From Selenomonas sp. (GTDB lineage: Bacteria; Bacillota_C; Negativicutes; Selenomonadales; Selenomonadaceae): DNA of 64,000 bases. The stretch covers positions 1 through 64,000 of the forward strand of contig NZ_JAILPX010000155.1 of the NCBI RefSeq assembly GCF_024699275.1, given 5' to 3'. The position numbers were made by a program, and so were the translations under genes. The notes beneath the pieces were generated by a model. The model was given only the letters and a program-made list of their open reading frames with translations, did not search any database and was not told the origin of the DNA. How positions within the stretch are numbered: the stretch's first letter is position 1; every line of letters starts with the position of its first letter. Of the stretch, positions 17,927 through 27,362 are shown in pieces.

Positions 17927-18592
17927 TTATTCATTTATGTTTTCTTTCAGCTTCAACAAATCCGGACATAAATCGCCAATGGAACTGGCTAAATCATCCT
18001 GAGGCTCTAAAATATCCAGTACGGGCTGCATCGTCTTACGGAACTTGTCATCATCCTGCATCAACACAAGTATTGCACTGGTATTGATGGCATCCGCCAG
18101 AGCAGTATGCTGGGTACCTTCGAATTTATGATCCATGGCCCCTAAAGCATGCTTAAGAGCCAGGCTATTGTGCAGCCCCAGACGGTCATCGAATTCCTGC
18201 TGCAAATCCACCCAACGGCTATCCAGCCATTTTACATCAAAATCCGGTAACTTGAAGCGGCACTCTTTCTTGAGCTGCTTAATATCCGACATGCTCCAGG
18301 AATAAATCTTCGTCTCCTCTTCACCAACCCAAGCAACAAAATCCTGAAAGGCTTTGGCATAATGATCATGACCATCCACCATTTCCTGTTTGATGCCTGT
18401 AAGATTTGTGATATGTTTCTTTATCTTACCATATTCCGGTTCCACATAACATTGAAACTCTGCTTCCTGCTGAAAATGCTCGTTTAAGCGCACAGCACCA
18501 AATTCGATAACTTCCTCTTTCATGTGCCGCTTAACTTCCCGAAATTCCCGGTCTACAGGATTCATTTCCAAATCGATTACAACATATTTCAT
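17927..18592 (-). CDS. DEDDh-family 3'-5' exonuclease
   Basis: A 221-residue cytoplasmic exonuclease of the DnaQ/RNase T fold. The catalytic acids appear in VIDLEMNP (Exo I, D7 and E9) and the closing HTALADA (Exo III, His and Asp), with EFGAVRL and LTGIKQEMVDG as further family hallmarks. It is shorter than the DNA polymerase III epsilon subunit and resembles stand-alone exonucleases of unknown substrate (RNA or DNA). It ends just upstream of the pheA promoter region and stands apart from mobAB. Confidence 0.88.
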   Translation of the reverse strand: MKYVVIDLEMNPVDREFREVKRHMKEEVIEFGAVRLNEHFQQEAEFQCYVEPEYGKIKKHITNLTGIKQEMVDGHDHYAKAFQDFVAWVGEEETKIYSWSMSDIKQLKKECRFKLPDFDVKWLDSRWVDLQQEFDDRLGLHNSLALKHALGAMDHKFEGTQHTALADAINTSAILVLMQDDDKFRKTMQPVLDILEPQDDLASSIGDLCPDLLKLKENINE

Positions 18593-18669
18593 GTAAACTC
18601 CCTGCGCTTTCCTCTTTTATTATGGATAATATTCGCGTGAAAAACGCATTTTTCCTCCCATCCATTTCC

Positions 18670-19755
18670 TCAACGACCACATAAAAACCGTACTAGCCTG
18701 GCAGCCCCTTCAATGTCGTTGATGTCATACTGAGATATAGCCTGTTCTCCATGCTCCCCGCTGCTGAAAATGGCCACCGTTTCCTCATCTGCAATAACTT
18801 TACCCAAACCTCGCCAAAGGGAAATTTTAGGCAGGATTCCGTGATTGCGGCTCTCGATAATGACCAAATCCACATCCGCCAGATGTCCGGCTATTTCCAC
18901 AAGACTGGCACGCCCGATGGTTTTTTGTTGGATGAAATATCCCTTCGGCGATACCACCGCGACCCCAGCAGCTCCCGCCTGCTTAAAGCGATAACTATCC
19001 TTGCCCTCCTCATCCACATCATAGCCATGACAATCACCTTTTACCACACCTACCCGCAAGCCACACGCCCTCAACGCTGGAATCAGTCGCTCAATAAAGG
19101 TTGTCTTACCCGTATTCGACTGCGGTGCCGAAACCGTAATCAAGGGAATCTGCCGCTTGGCATTGGCCAGCCTTCCCGCCACCAGCCGGAAATCCGCTGG
19201 CCGGTTCACATTGAAAAAAACATCATTATCTGCCATCTGCACCAGTTTATGCGGCACACCATCAATCACCTGGCCAATTTTATACGCCCCACTTATCAAA
19301 GCCTGCTCCACCATTGGCAGCAAATCCCGATGATAGAGCCCTGCCAAGGGCTGCCGCCGCCCATTTACTACGGGAATAACCGCCAATTCCCCCTGCGCCT
19401 CTGCCAGCAATGGTTTTACCGCAGCAAAATGAAACAACGGCATATCACAGGATAAGGCCAGCGCATAGTCTGTCCTCATTTTTGCCAAACCAGAACGCAA
19501 GCCTTCCAACGGGCCAGCTCCCTGCCGGGAATCCTGTAAAAGTTCCAGACCATATTTCTTTCCCAGAGCCGCTAACCCTGCTGCCGAATCGCATTCTCCA
19601 CACAGATATGCCTCGGCAAAAGCCTGCTGCGTAGTTCTCCGCAAAATCATTTCCAGCATGGAACAATCGTCCATGGGCAAAAAGCGCTTATCCTGCCCCA
19701 TTCGGGAGCTCTTTCCCCCGGCAATAATCAAAACACCAATATCTGCAAAATCCAT
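18670..19755 (-). CDS. mobAB: MobA-MobB fusion: molybdenum cofactor guanylyltransferase and GTP-binding adapter
   Basis: The protein attaches GMP to molybdopterin to make the guanine dinucleotide cofactor. Residues 1-200 are MobA (IIAGGKSSRMGQDK nucleotide motif, CDMPLF metal site). Residues about 205-361 are MobB with a P-loop (SAPQSNTGKTTF), VGVVKGDCHGYD and a DLVIIES motif. The two are usually separate genes, and fusions are known in anaerobes. The ATG overlaps the stop of the upstream HAD gene by one base (TGATG). Cofactor synthesis implies a molybdoenzyme elsewhere; none is in the window. Confidence 0.92.
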   Translation of the reverse strand: MDFADIGVLIIAGGKSSRMGQDKRFLPMDDCSMLEMILRRTTQQAFAEAYLCGECDSAAGLAALGKKYGLELLQDSRQGAGPLEGLRSGLAKMRTDYALALSCDMPLFHFAAVKPLLAEAQGELAVIPVVNGRRQPLAGLYHRDLLPMVEQALISGAYKIGQVIDGVPHKLVQMADNDVFFNVNRPADFRLVAGRLANAKRQIPLITVSAPQSNTGKTTFIERLIPALRACGLRVGVVKGDCHGYDVDEEGKDSYRFKQAGAAGVAVVSPKGYFIQQKTIGRASLVEIAGHLADVDLVIIESRNHGILPKISLWRGLGKVIADEETVAIFSSGEHGEQAISQYDINDIEGAARLVRFLCGR

Positions 19756-20576
19756 CAGAGAATCTCCTGTATAACCCAGGCCAGCAAATCTTTTTCCACA
19801 TTGCAGCCGATATACTGGGCCATCTTCTTCGTCTCTTCATGCGCATTAGCCGGAGCCACACCAATATCTGCTTCTGCCAGCATTTCGTTATCATTAAGAT
19901 AATCGCCGCAAGCAATAATCTCTATGCCAGGCAGCTGCTCCCGAATAGCCGCTGTCATGGCACCTTTGGATACATCCCTGGCGACAAACTCGTAATAATT
20001 ATCCTCAGAATAAAATCCATTGGCCAGCGCTGCCGTCCCCATCTGCTCTGCCAGCTTCACATATTCTTCCAGGTGCTCATGTTTATCACAGGCAAAGAAC
20101 TTGAGCCAGGGGGTCTGCACCGTATCGGTAAGTTTTTCTAAATTCGTATGGGCATAACGGTAATATTCATGGGGCAAACGAGGATCATCATTGTCTGCCG
20201 GTGTGATGACATGGCAATTATCGGCAGTATAAATTTCAAAGCAGGCATCGGGAAAAGTTCGCAGACACTTCTGGGCAAAAGCAGGCCAAAGGTTATCCGC
20301 ATCCCCTGCTGTTAAAGGCAGGGTTTTCAGCACCTTTCCATTCCCCCAATCATAGAGCATCGCACCGTTAAAGAATACCGAGGGCGCATTGATGGGCAGC
20401 CCCTCCACATATCCCTTAGCAGCTTCTGGCGTACGCCCCGTAGCAACAGCAAAGCGTCCCCCCTCTGCCACAAAGGACTGAATAGCCGCCCGATTCTCAG
20501 CAGAAATCACGCCCCCCCGGGGAATCAACGTGCCATCCAAATCAGAAATAATCATCTTACCGGTAAACTTTCCCAT
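19755..20576 (-). CDS. HAD-superfamily sugar phosphatase (Cof type)
   Basis: About 273 residues. The N-terminal IISDLDGTLIPRGGVIS is HAD motif I, with a Cof-type cap domain and the C-terminal motif IEIIACGDYLNDNEMLAEADIGVAPANA (motifs III-IV). Such enzymes dephosphorylate sugar phosphates, nucleotides or flavin phosphates; the substrate here is unknown. I place the start at 20576, six bases after GGAGG. It is linked by a one-base overlap to mobAB. A second HAD protein (27363-28136) is encoded near the GH13 gene. Confidence 0.88.
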   Translation of the reverse strand: MGKFTGKMIISDLDGTLIPRGGVISAENRAAIQSFVAEGGRFAVATGRTPEAAKGYVEGLPINAPSVFFNGAMLYDWGNGKVLKTLPLTAGDADNLWPAFAQKCLRTFPDACFEIYTADNCHVITPADNDDPRLPHEYYRYAHTNLEKLTDTVQTPWLKFFACDKHEHLEEYVKLAEQMGTAALANGFYSEDNYYEFVARDVSKGAMTAAIREQLPGIEIIACGDYLNDNEMLAEADIGVAPANAHEETKKMAQYIGCNVEKDLLAWVIQEIL

Positions 20577-20647
20577 ACTGTACCTCCAAAATCGTATAAA
20601 CACGCCCCAGCTTCCGCAAATCTCACCTGCCAGCAAAAAGAATGGCC

Positions 20648-21412
20648 TTATAGTTTTATCCCTACCGTAATTTCCTGCATAAAAGCCTTTGGTGTGGTAT
20701 GCAGATACTTCTTGAATACCTGACTGAAATTTTTATACTCGCCAAAACCAGTCTGTTCCGCCACCTCATAAACCCGCCAGGTACCAGCCTGCAGCATTTC
20801 AATGGCCTTCTGCAGGCGGTATTGCGCCAACAGACCGCTGAAGGTCTGCCCTGTTTCCTCCTTCAGCTTACGCGATAAATAGCTGGAAGACACCCCCAGC
20901 TCGGCTGCTATGGCTTCGCTGCTAAGCTTTCCCCTAAAGCCCGCCTCAATGCGCTGAAGCACGGCCTGTACATAAGGATTTCCTGTATGATAAGCCGCCT
21001 TCAGCCCCTCGTCCCAGGAAATTTCCCTCTCTGCAACGGGTAAAGGTTTTCTGGCGATCTTGCCCAGGGCCTTTGCTAAATCATCCTCACTTACAGGCTT
21101 CAACAAATAATCACGCACATCCAAATGCAAGGCTGTCTGCGCATAGGAAAAATCTGCATAACTGGTCAGGAAGATAACCTTAGCAGGATTATTTTCATCT
21201 TTTAGCGCCTGCGTCAAGGCAATACCATCCATCACGGGCATCTTGATATCCGTCAGGACCACATCTGGCCGAGCTTGACGAATAACCTGCAACGCCTCCC
21301 GTCCGTTGGCAGCCTCACCAACGACCCTGGCTCCCAAACGCAGCCAATCAATGGTACAAACCAGCCCCCGACGAATGATTTCTTCATCTTCCACAATGAC
21401 CAAATCCAGCAT
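20648..21412 (-). CDS. Response regulator with AraC-type DNA-binding domain
   Basis: A 254-residue YesN-like regulator. The receiver domain holds the acidic pocket (VEDEE), phospho-acceptor D55 (VVLTDIKMP) and the switch region KVIFLTSYADFSYAQTAL. The C-terminal AraC helix-turn-helix pair covers about residues 155-250 (IAAELGVSSSYLSRKLKEE and VAEQTGFGEYKNFSQVFKK). AAGGAG precedes the ATG. The ORF overlaps the histidine kinase gene by 29 bases. It probably controls the neighbouring ABC transporter, as YesN-type regulators commonly do; that target is inferred. Confidence 0.93.
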   Translation of the reverse strand: MLDLVIVEDEEIIRRGLVCTIDWLRLGARVVGEAANGREALQVIRQARPDVVLTDIKMPVMDGIALTQALKDENNPAKVIFLTSYADFSYAQTALHLDVRDYLLKPVSEDDLAKALGKIARKPLPVAEREISWDEGLKAAYHTGNPYVQAVLQRIEAGFRGKLSSEAIAAELGVSSSYLSRKLKEETGQTFSGLLAQYRLQKAIEMLQAGTWRVYEVAEQTGFGEYKNFSQVFKKYLHTTPKAFMQEITVGIKL

Positions 21413-22952
21413 TTTTTTGCTCCTTTTCCAGCAGTGGCAGGCACAGCCGGATTTCCGTGCCCCCCTCTGGCGGGCATTGAATCTGCAGACCATAACCTTC
21501 GCCATACAGCAATTCCAAACGCCGCTGCACATTGAACAAGCCCTTATGTATGCTGTGGTTTTCGCTGCTCTGCAAAAGTTGTTGCAGCTGTGCCAGCTTT
21601 TCCTGTTCAATCCCTGCGCCCTGATCCCTGACCAATACCTGCAGTACATCACCCTGCCGCTTGATTTGGAAAAGAATGCGCAGCAATCCCTCCGCATCTT
21701 CACCGTATTTTATGGCATTTTCCAATAAGGGCTGAAACATCAGCTTGGGTACAGGTACGCTTTTTGCTGCTTCATCAATTTCCGCCGTAAAGGCCAACCG
21801 GCTGCCAAAACGATATTTCTGGATTTTCATATAGCTTTCCAGATATTTGATATCTTCCTGTAATGCCACCTGACGATCATCGCCGGCAATACTGTAACGC
21901 AATAGCGCCGACAGCGCCATAATCATCTCCGTAGCCGCCCCGGGATCAAGGCGTACCATGAATTTGATATTCTCTAGCGTATTAAAGAGAAAGTGCGGAT
22001 TAAACTGGGATTCCAATTCCCTGAGTTCAGCAATTGTCGTGAGATTATCCAAGGCCTGTGCCGTAAGTTTGCTCTCCCGCCGGACACTGCGCAAAATCAG
22101 AGGCAGCATCAACAAAACCGCCAGCACGATGGCCCCGGCTCCAATGATATAGCGCACCAGAAGATCCGTCACCGGCGTAATGGCATAGATATGATAATCC
22201 TCCCCGCCAAAGGGCACAGACATATTGGTTACATAATAGAAATCTTTATCCTTGTGTACCAGTTCGTGATCTGCGCCCACAAAAGCACGCTGCAACTTGC
22301 GATTTTCCATGAAAGCTGCACCATTTTTTTCCAAACGGATATTGCCAAAATTATCCGTAAACAACAACGGCACACCACGCTCGCCCAGCAAATCCTGAAG
22401 ATATGCCGCAGGAATATCGTAAAGCAGGTATCCCACAGCTTCCCCATCCATGACAATAGCACGACCGCAAAGTAAATCCTGACCTCTGTCTGTCGGCAGA
22501 AATTCCTGACACACGGTATAAGGTTCATGGCCTAATCTATGCCAGATCCCCCAGTTATTATTCACCGGAACGATATCCTGGGGCAGCTTTTCCCTGCTCC
22601 CCACCATAATCTCTCCCGTCCTGGCCACTACATAGAACTCCGCTCCCGTATGACCAGCATCAGAATAAAGGCGGGCAAAAGCCTCTGCCCGTTGTTTTCC
22701 TGTCCGCCATGCTCCCAAATCCCTGGCATCAGCCAAGAAATGAGCCATAGCGGCACCATGCTGAGAAAAATCATCACTGACTGCCGTCAGCTGCTCCGCG
22801 GCCTGCTCCCTTGCCTCACTGTTCAAGCCCACCACGGAGTACCGCCAGCTGGCAAAGATCAGCACAGAGCCAATAAGCGCCATAGTCAGGAGTGGCACCA
22901 CCGCATAAAGGAACAATGCACGTTGCAGCCGGAATTCAAAATAGCGCTGCAT
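21384..22952 (-). CDS. Membrane sensor histidine kinase, LytS/YesM type
   Basis: A 522-residue kinase. Two membrane helices (about 13-35 and 267-289) flank an extracytoplasmic Cache-like sensor domain (35-265). The cytoplasmic His_kinase domain has phospho-acceptor H320 in QFNPHFLFNTLENI, then an HATPase domain with LLENAIKYG and RDQGAGIEQ. It is the partner of the overlapping AraC-type regulator gene. Its transmembrane layout suits detection of an extracellular solute, plausibly one also bound by the neighbouring lipoprotein. The ATG follows GGGG. Confidence 0.93.
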   Translation of the reverse strand: MQRYFEFRLQRALFLYAVVPLLTMALIGSVLIFASWRYSVVGLNSEAREQAAEQLTAVSDDFSQHGAAMAHFLADARDLGAWRTGKQRAEAFARLYSDAGHTGAEFYVVARTGEIMVGSREKLPQDIVPVNNNWGIWHRLGHEPYTVCQEFLPTDRGQDLLCGRAIVMDGEAVGYLLYDIPAAYLQDLLGERGVPLLFTDNFGNIRLEKNGAAFMENRKLQRAFVGADHELVHKDKDFYYVTNMSVPFGGEDYHIYAITPVTDLLVRYIIGAGAIVLAVLLMLPLILRSVRRESKLTAQALDNLTTIAELRELESQFNPHFLFNTLENIKFMVRLDPGAATEMIMALSALLRYSIAGDDRQVALQEDIKYLESYMKIQKYRFGSRLAFTAEIDEAAKSVPVPKLMFQPLLENAIKYGEDAEGLLRILFQIKRQGDVLQVLVRDQGAGIEQEKLAQLQQLLQSSENHSIHKGLFNVQRRLELLYGEGYGLQIQCPPEGGTEIRLCLPLLEKEQKNAGFGHCGR

Positions 22953-23257
22953 TTTCGGAGCCCCTTTCCATTCAGATTTCCCCTTTCATTATAACGCCGT
23001 TGTTTCAGTTTTGCCATAAGCAAAACTTTCCTGGAGATTTCGATAAGGAGACAATAGGTTCGCTGTCTGTTTTGATATATATGCTCCACCTGATGCTTCA
23101 GGGAATATTTCCTTACCCCGTTATAGCCAAAACAGCGCGAAAAGCCAACTTCATTCTCAACCGAAATCGGACTTTTCGCGCCATTCAAGGAGCATACCTT
23201 ATTGTCTGTAACAGGCAAGGCGAACCCTTTATCCGCCTCCCACCTCAAGCTTCAGCC
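22953..23257. other. Structured 305-base gap between the ABC operon and the kinase gene
   Basis: No gene is seen. At 22990-23022 the promoter-palindrome sequence of 5215-5263 recurs (ATAACGCCGTTGT, then AGTTTTGC/GCAAAACT), with TATAAT facing the kinase gene on the minus strand. A perfect 10-bp stem (GCGCGAAAAG with complement) lies at 23135-23144 and 23172-23181. Around it, 23057-23071 pairs imperfectly with 23210-23226 (GGTTCGC). It could be a terminator for the lipoprotein gene plus a promoter for the kinase. Confidence 0.5.
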
Positions 23258-24301
23258 TTACTGCACGCTGGTGAAGATATCTTTGAACTTATCCAGCCAG
23301 GCCTTCTTGTTCTTATTCACGACTTCTTCATTATCCGTAATGGACTTGATTTCCGTCTTCGGCAGCAGACCTACCGGGGCCTCCACATCATCACGGACAC
23401 TGCGGCGATGAAGTTTCTGGGTAATCAGGCTCTGGGCTTCCTTACTGGTGATAAAGTCAATGAATTTCTTGGCATTTTCCATGTGCTTGGCATTCTTGAT
23501 GATGTAAATGCCATCCGGCTTGGAGATTACACCCTCCTTCATGTAAACCAGCTTAACCGGCGCACCATCCGCAACGTATTTGGCTCCGCCTTCCTCAAAG
23601 GTCAGGCCTACGGCATATTCCCCATCAGCTACACCTTTATACACAGCAGAGGAACCGGATAGCAATTTACCATCGAGATTCTTGGCTAATTTCGTCACAT
23701 AATCCCAACCATTATCGGGATTGCCATTGCCCATGGCGTATAGCATATTGATCAAATGCTCATAGGAAGAAGAAGATTTTGAGGGATCAGCAAAGGCAAT
23801 TTTCCCTTTAAGCGCCGGATTTAGCAAATCTTCATAGCCCTCTACCTTCACATCGCCAATGAGATTGGTGTTGATCATGATTACACTGGGAATGTCCGTG
23901 AAACGGGTAATGGAACCTTCCGTATTCTTGAAGGCCTCCTGAACATGGTCTTCATTGACGGAACGGTATTCCTCAAAAAGCGCTGCTTTCGGTTTCATGG
24001 TGGACAGAGAACCACCCCAGAAAATATCCGCCAGGGGATTGCTCTTTTCCGATTCCACACGTTTCAAGAGCTCGCCTGTCCCTGCCGCCACGACTTCAAC
24101 TTTGACCCCGCTCTGCTTCTCAAATTCCTCCACTAATGGATTGATAAAAGCCAGCGGATGCGGACAATAAATGACGACTTTATTCTCGTCACTGCCCGTA
24201 GCCTTTGCTGCCTCCTTTGTGTCTCCGCCACCGCAGCCAGCAAAACAGGTGGTGAGCATTGCCGCACCTAAAAGACCAGCAATCCATTTCTTCAGCCTCA
24301 T
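23258..24301 (-). CDS. ABC transporter substrate-binding lipoprotein
   Basis: A 347-residue extracytoplasmic solute-binding protein. The signal peptide ends in a lipobox (LTTCFAGC, Cys about residue 23). The mature protein has the family 1/6 fold of ferric- or sugar-phosphate binders (KVVIYCPHPLAFINPLVEEFEKQSG, GGSLSTMKPKAALF, AFADPSKSSSSYEHL). The Tyr pair that binds Fe(III) in FbpA is not evident, so iron is not the obvious ligand; AfuA/PgtC-like sugar-phosphate binders are the nearest recognised type. It is the last gene of the operon. Confidence 0.88.
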   Translation of the reverse strand: MRLKKWIAGLLGAAMLTTCFAGCGGGDTKEAAKATGSDENKVVIYCPHPLAFINPLVEEFEKQSGVKVEVVAAGTGELLKRVESEKSNPLADIFWGGSLSTMKPKAALFEEYRSVNEDHVQEAFKNTEGSITRFTDIPSVIMINTNLIGDVKVEGYEDLLNPALKGKIAFADPSKSSSSYEHLINMLYAMGNGNPDNGWDYVTKLAKNLDGKLLSGSSAVYKGVADGEYAVGLTFEEGGAKYVADGAPVKLVYMKEGVISKPDGIYIIKNAKHMENAKKFIDFITSKEAQSLITQKLHRRSVRDDVEAPVGLLPKTEIKSITDNEEVVNKNKKAWLDKFKDIFTSVQ

Positions 24302-24346
24302 AACGAAACCTCCTTTAAAACAGCTGTTAATAAAACACGGTATAAC

Positions 24347-25996
24347 TTATAACGTCACATCCCGGCGCCCGGATATCTTAAAGAAGATAACCATAGCCGT
24401 AATGGTCGTTAACGTGAGGATAGTGGACAGCGCCGCTGCTGTACCGTAACTGGCACGGATAACCTCGGTGTAGATAGCCACCGACATGGTTTTCGTAGCG
24501 CCAGTAAAGAGGATAACCGATGAACTCAATTCGTTGATAGCCGTAATCCAGGATATGATGGCGCCGCTCATCACTCCGGGCAGCATCATAACGGCTGTAA
24601 CCTTAAAAAATGTTTTCAGCGGTGAAGCCCCCAGACTAATCGATGCTTCCTCAAGGCTGGGACTCAGCTGATAGAGAATAGCCGAACTGGAGCGCAGTGT
24701 ATAGGGCAGGCGGCGGATTACCAAGGAAATGATGATGATAAGCGCCGTGCCAGACAACAACATGGGTTCCTCATTAAATGCCAGCAGCAGCGTGATACCC
24801 AAAACTGATCCGGGAATAATGTATGGAAACATCGTCAAGGTATCAATGATATCCGTAAGCCAGCTCTTTTTACGCGTAGTCAGATAGGCCACTGTCATCC
24901 CCAGGAAAACAATCATGACCATGGCCGCTGTACTGTAAACGTAAGTATTGGTAATAGCTGTCCCCAGCGATTCAAAAATCGTACGATAGCTGTCCAAAGA
25001 ATACCCATCCACAAATATGGAACCATTCGTCTTAAGGAAAGACGTGTAAATAACCACCAACTGAGGAATCATGGATAATGCCACCAGCAGGTAAATACAG
25101 ATATGCATGACGATATTCTTGATCCCCGTCATTTTCCCCACCGGCAAGGGCCGCAGGGAGCTCATGGTAAAGGATTTTTTATTGACTACATATTTTTGAA
25201 GCATAAAAACGGTCGATGTAATCAAGACCATAATCGCAGCCATGGCTGCTGCAAAATTAGCCTGATCCCCTACTTCATTGATAAACTCTGAATAAATCAT
25301 AACCGGCATGACGTTAAAGCCTTCACCAATCAGCATGGGCGTACCAAAGTCCGCCATAGCATTCATGAAGACCATCAATGCCCCGGCCAGGATAGTGGGG
25401 GTAATCAGTGGCAGCATGATGGTAACCACCTTTTTGATCCCGCTGCAGCCCAGACTTTCCGCCGCTTCAATCAGCGCCGAGTCGATATTCTTCATAGCCC
25501 CGGCCACATAAAGATAGATAAAGGGATAAAGCTTTAAGGTCAAAACCAGCAGGATCCCCGCAAAGCCGTAAATAGAGGGAAAGTCAATGCCCATCCCTGC
25601 CAGCCACTGGGTCAGGATACCACTGCGGCCACCGATTAAAATCCAAGAATAAGCGCCAATAAACGGCGGCGAAAGCAGGGAAATAATGATGCAGATTTCC
25701 ACAATATTCTTTCCACGAACTCTGAATAAGGTCATGAAGTAGGCCAAAGCCGTACCAATAATCACCGCCAATATGGTCACACAAGCAGTGACGCTAAAAC
25801 TATTGATCATGGATTGATAATAATACTTGCGATCAAAGAAGTGCGTGAAATTCTCCATGGTGAATTCACCGGTCATAGCATCCTGAAAAGCACTGGCAAA
25901 CAAGGAAAACAGTGGATACATCAGAAACAACCCAAAGACCACAATGGAAAGCAGGGTTATCCAGGCCCAGAAGTCCCATTGGAATTTCTTATTCAT
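24347..25996 (-). CDS. ABC transporter permease, fused two-module (FbpB/AfuB) type
   Basis: About 549 residues with some twelve membrane helices in two repeats, each carrying an EAA-type loop (ALIEAAESLGCSGIKKVVTIMLPLITPT and SLEEASISLGASPLKTFFKVTAVMMLPG). Fusion of both permease halves is typical of ferric or sugar-phosphate importers. The ATG at 25996 overlaps the end of the ATPase gene by eight bases; a GTG four codons earlier (26008) is an alternative. The three genes form the operon ATPase - permease - binding protein. Confidence 0.9.
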   Translation of the reverse strand: MNKKFQWDFWAWITLLSIVVFGLFLMYPLFSLFASAFQDAMTGEFTMENFTHFFDRKYYYQSMINSFSVTACVTILAVIIGTALAYFMTLFRVRGKNIVEICIIISLLSPPFIGAYSWILIGGRSGILTQWLAGMGIDFPSIYGFAGILLVLTLKLYPFIYLYVAGAMKNIDSALIEAAESLGCSGIKKVVTIMLPLITPTILAGALMVFMNAMADFGTPMLIGEGFNVMPVMIYSEFINEVGDQANFAAAMAAIMVLITSTVFMLQKYVVNKKSFTMSSLRPLPVGKMTGIKNIVMHICIYLLVALSMIPQLVVIYTSFLKTNGSIFVDGYSLDSYRTIFESLGTAITNTYVYSTAAMVMIVFLGMTVAYLTTRKKSWLTDIIDTLTMFPYIIPGSVLGITLLLAFNEEPMLLSGTALIIIISLVIRRLPYTLRSSSAILYQLSPSLEEASISLGASPLKTFFKVTAVMMLPGVMSGAIISWITAINELSSSVILFTGATKTMSVAIYTEVIRASYGTAAALSTILTLTTITAMVIFFKISGRRDVTL

Positions 25997-27113
25997 TTTC
26001 CACCACACCTTCCATCAGGCTCTTCGTGCCATCAGCCCTAAAGACATTGATTTTGGCTGCATTGGGTTTAAGATAAACAGTATCACCAATCTCCAGCACC
26101 TTTTCTGCATGTCCCAAATCCTGACTGAACTCAATGGCCGGTTGATCAGGCAGCAGCATATCTTCCGGAAAGTCCAGCCCATAAGTGATATACTTCCCCA
26201 GAAAAACCTTTGTCTTGATGGTACACTTCACCCCTTGCCCCGCACCACAAATGGAAAATTCCTCCGGTCGCACGGCAATGATTACATCATCCCCAATTTT
26301 TGCTTCCTCCCCCAGAGTAGTCATCGGTAAAACGAAGCCGTCTGCAAAGACCGCTGCCTTATCACAGCCCACTTCCTCGATCCGCCCCTTAAAAAGGTTG
26401 GAATGACCGATAAAAGTGGCTACAAACACGTTGTAAGGGCGGGTATAGACAGTATGGGGGGATGCAGTCTGCTGAATCACACCTTTTTTCATGACAGCAA
26501 TCCGATCCGAGATAGCCAACGCTTCCTCCTGATCGTGAGTAACATATACCGTAGTAATCCCCACCTGCTTCTGCACCTCCCGGATAGCCGAGCGCATTTC
26601 CACACGCAGCTTGGCATCCAGATTGGATAACGGTTCATCCATCAGCAGAACACTGGGATGAATGACAATGGCACGAGCCAGGGCCACCCGTTGCTGCTGG
26701 CCGCCGGACAGCCGTTCCGGCAGCCTGTCCTGATATTCCGTAATCTGGACCACATCGAGAATCTTGTCCACTTTGGCCTTCATCTCATCCTTGGGCATAT
26801 TGCGGAGCTTCAAGCCATACTCCACATTTTCTCTGACCGTCAAATGGGGAAAAATAGCATAGCTCTGGAATACCATGCCAATATTTCGTTTATGTGCGGG
26901 GATATCATTGATTACCTGATCATTGAAGCGGATCTGCCCGCCTTCTATGCTGTTAAAGCCGGCAATCATGCGCAGCAGGGTGGTTTTTCCGCATCCGGAA
27001 GGTCCTAGCAGCGTAAAGAACTCTCCATTTTTTATATTCTGCGTCAGATTTGGGATAATGGTCAAATCTCCATACCGCTTAACCACCTTATCCGCCATAA
27101 TGGCAACACTCAT
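25989..27113 (-). CDS. ABC transporter ATP-binding protein (PotA/FbpC/AfuC family)
   Basis: A 374-residue ATPase energising the import system. Walker A GPSGCGKTT, Q-loop FQSYAIF, signature LSGGQQQR, Walker B LLMDEP and the H-loop YVTHDQ are all present. The C-terminal TOBE-type region (about 240-374) fits the CUT/FbpC group. The start at 27113 follows GGAGGAGAGGG; the longer frame lacks a better site. It is the first gene of the operon with the permease and binding protein. Confidence 0.93.
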   Translation of the reverse strand: MSVAIMADKVVKRYGDLTIIPNLTQNIKNGEFFTLLGPSGCGKTTLLRMIAGFNSIEGGQIRFNDQVINDIPAHKRNIGMVFQSYAIFPHLTVRENVEYGLKLRNMPKDEMKAKVDKILDVVQITEYQDRLPERLSGGQQQRVALARAIVIHPSVLLMDEPLSNLDAKLRVEMRSAIREVQKQVGITTVYVTHDQEEALAISDRIAVMKKGVIQQTASPHTVYTRPYNVFVATFIGHSNLFKGRIEEVGCDKAAVFADGFVLPMTTLGEEAKIGDDVIIAVRPEEFSICGAGQGVKCTIKTKVFLGKYITYGLDFPEDMLLPDQPAIEFSQDLGHAEKVLEIGDTVYLKPNAAKINVFRADGTKSLMEGVVENE

Positions 27114-27249
27114 TGCCCTCTCCTCCATTCGCACTGTCTATCATTCACTAGCTTACTCTTATTTTACCCCTTCAATAAATAACAAACAATCCAGAATAAA
27201 GGATAAATATCCATAAAACTGAACTTAAACGAAAAGGCAAACAGCCAAT

Positions 27250-27295
27250 ATGGAAAGACAGCCCACCAACTCCTTGGAGTCGATGAGCTGCCCTT
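27250..27295 (-). terminator. Possible terminator after the HAD gene
   Basis: An imperfect stem (AAAG-CAGC with ACTCC core, near complement) precedes CTTTCC on the minus strand, about 70 bases after the stop at 27363. The T-run is poor. Confidence 0.4.
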
Positions 27296-27362
27296 TATCG
27301 TCAACATACATGCTTTCATCAAGCTGCTCACTAAGCAACAGGCGATAAGGATATACAAAGCT

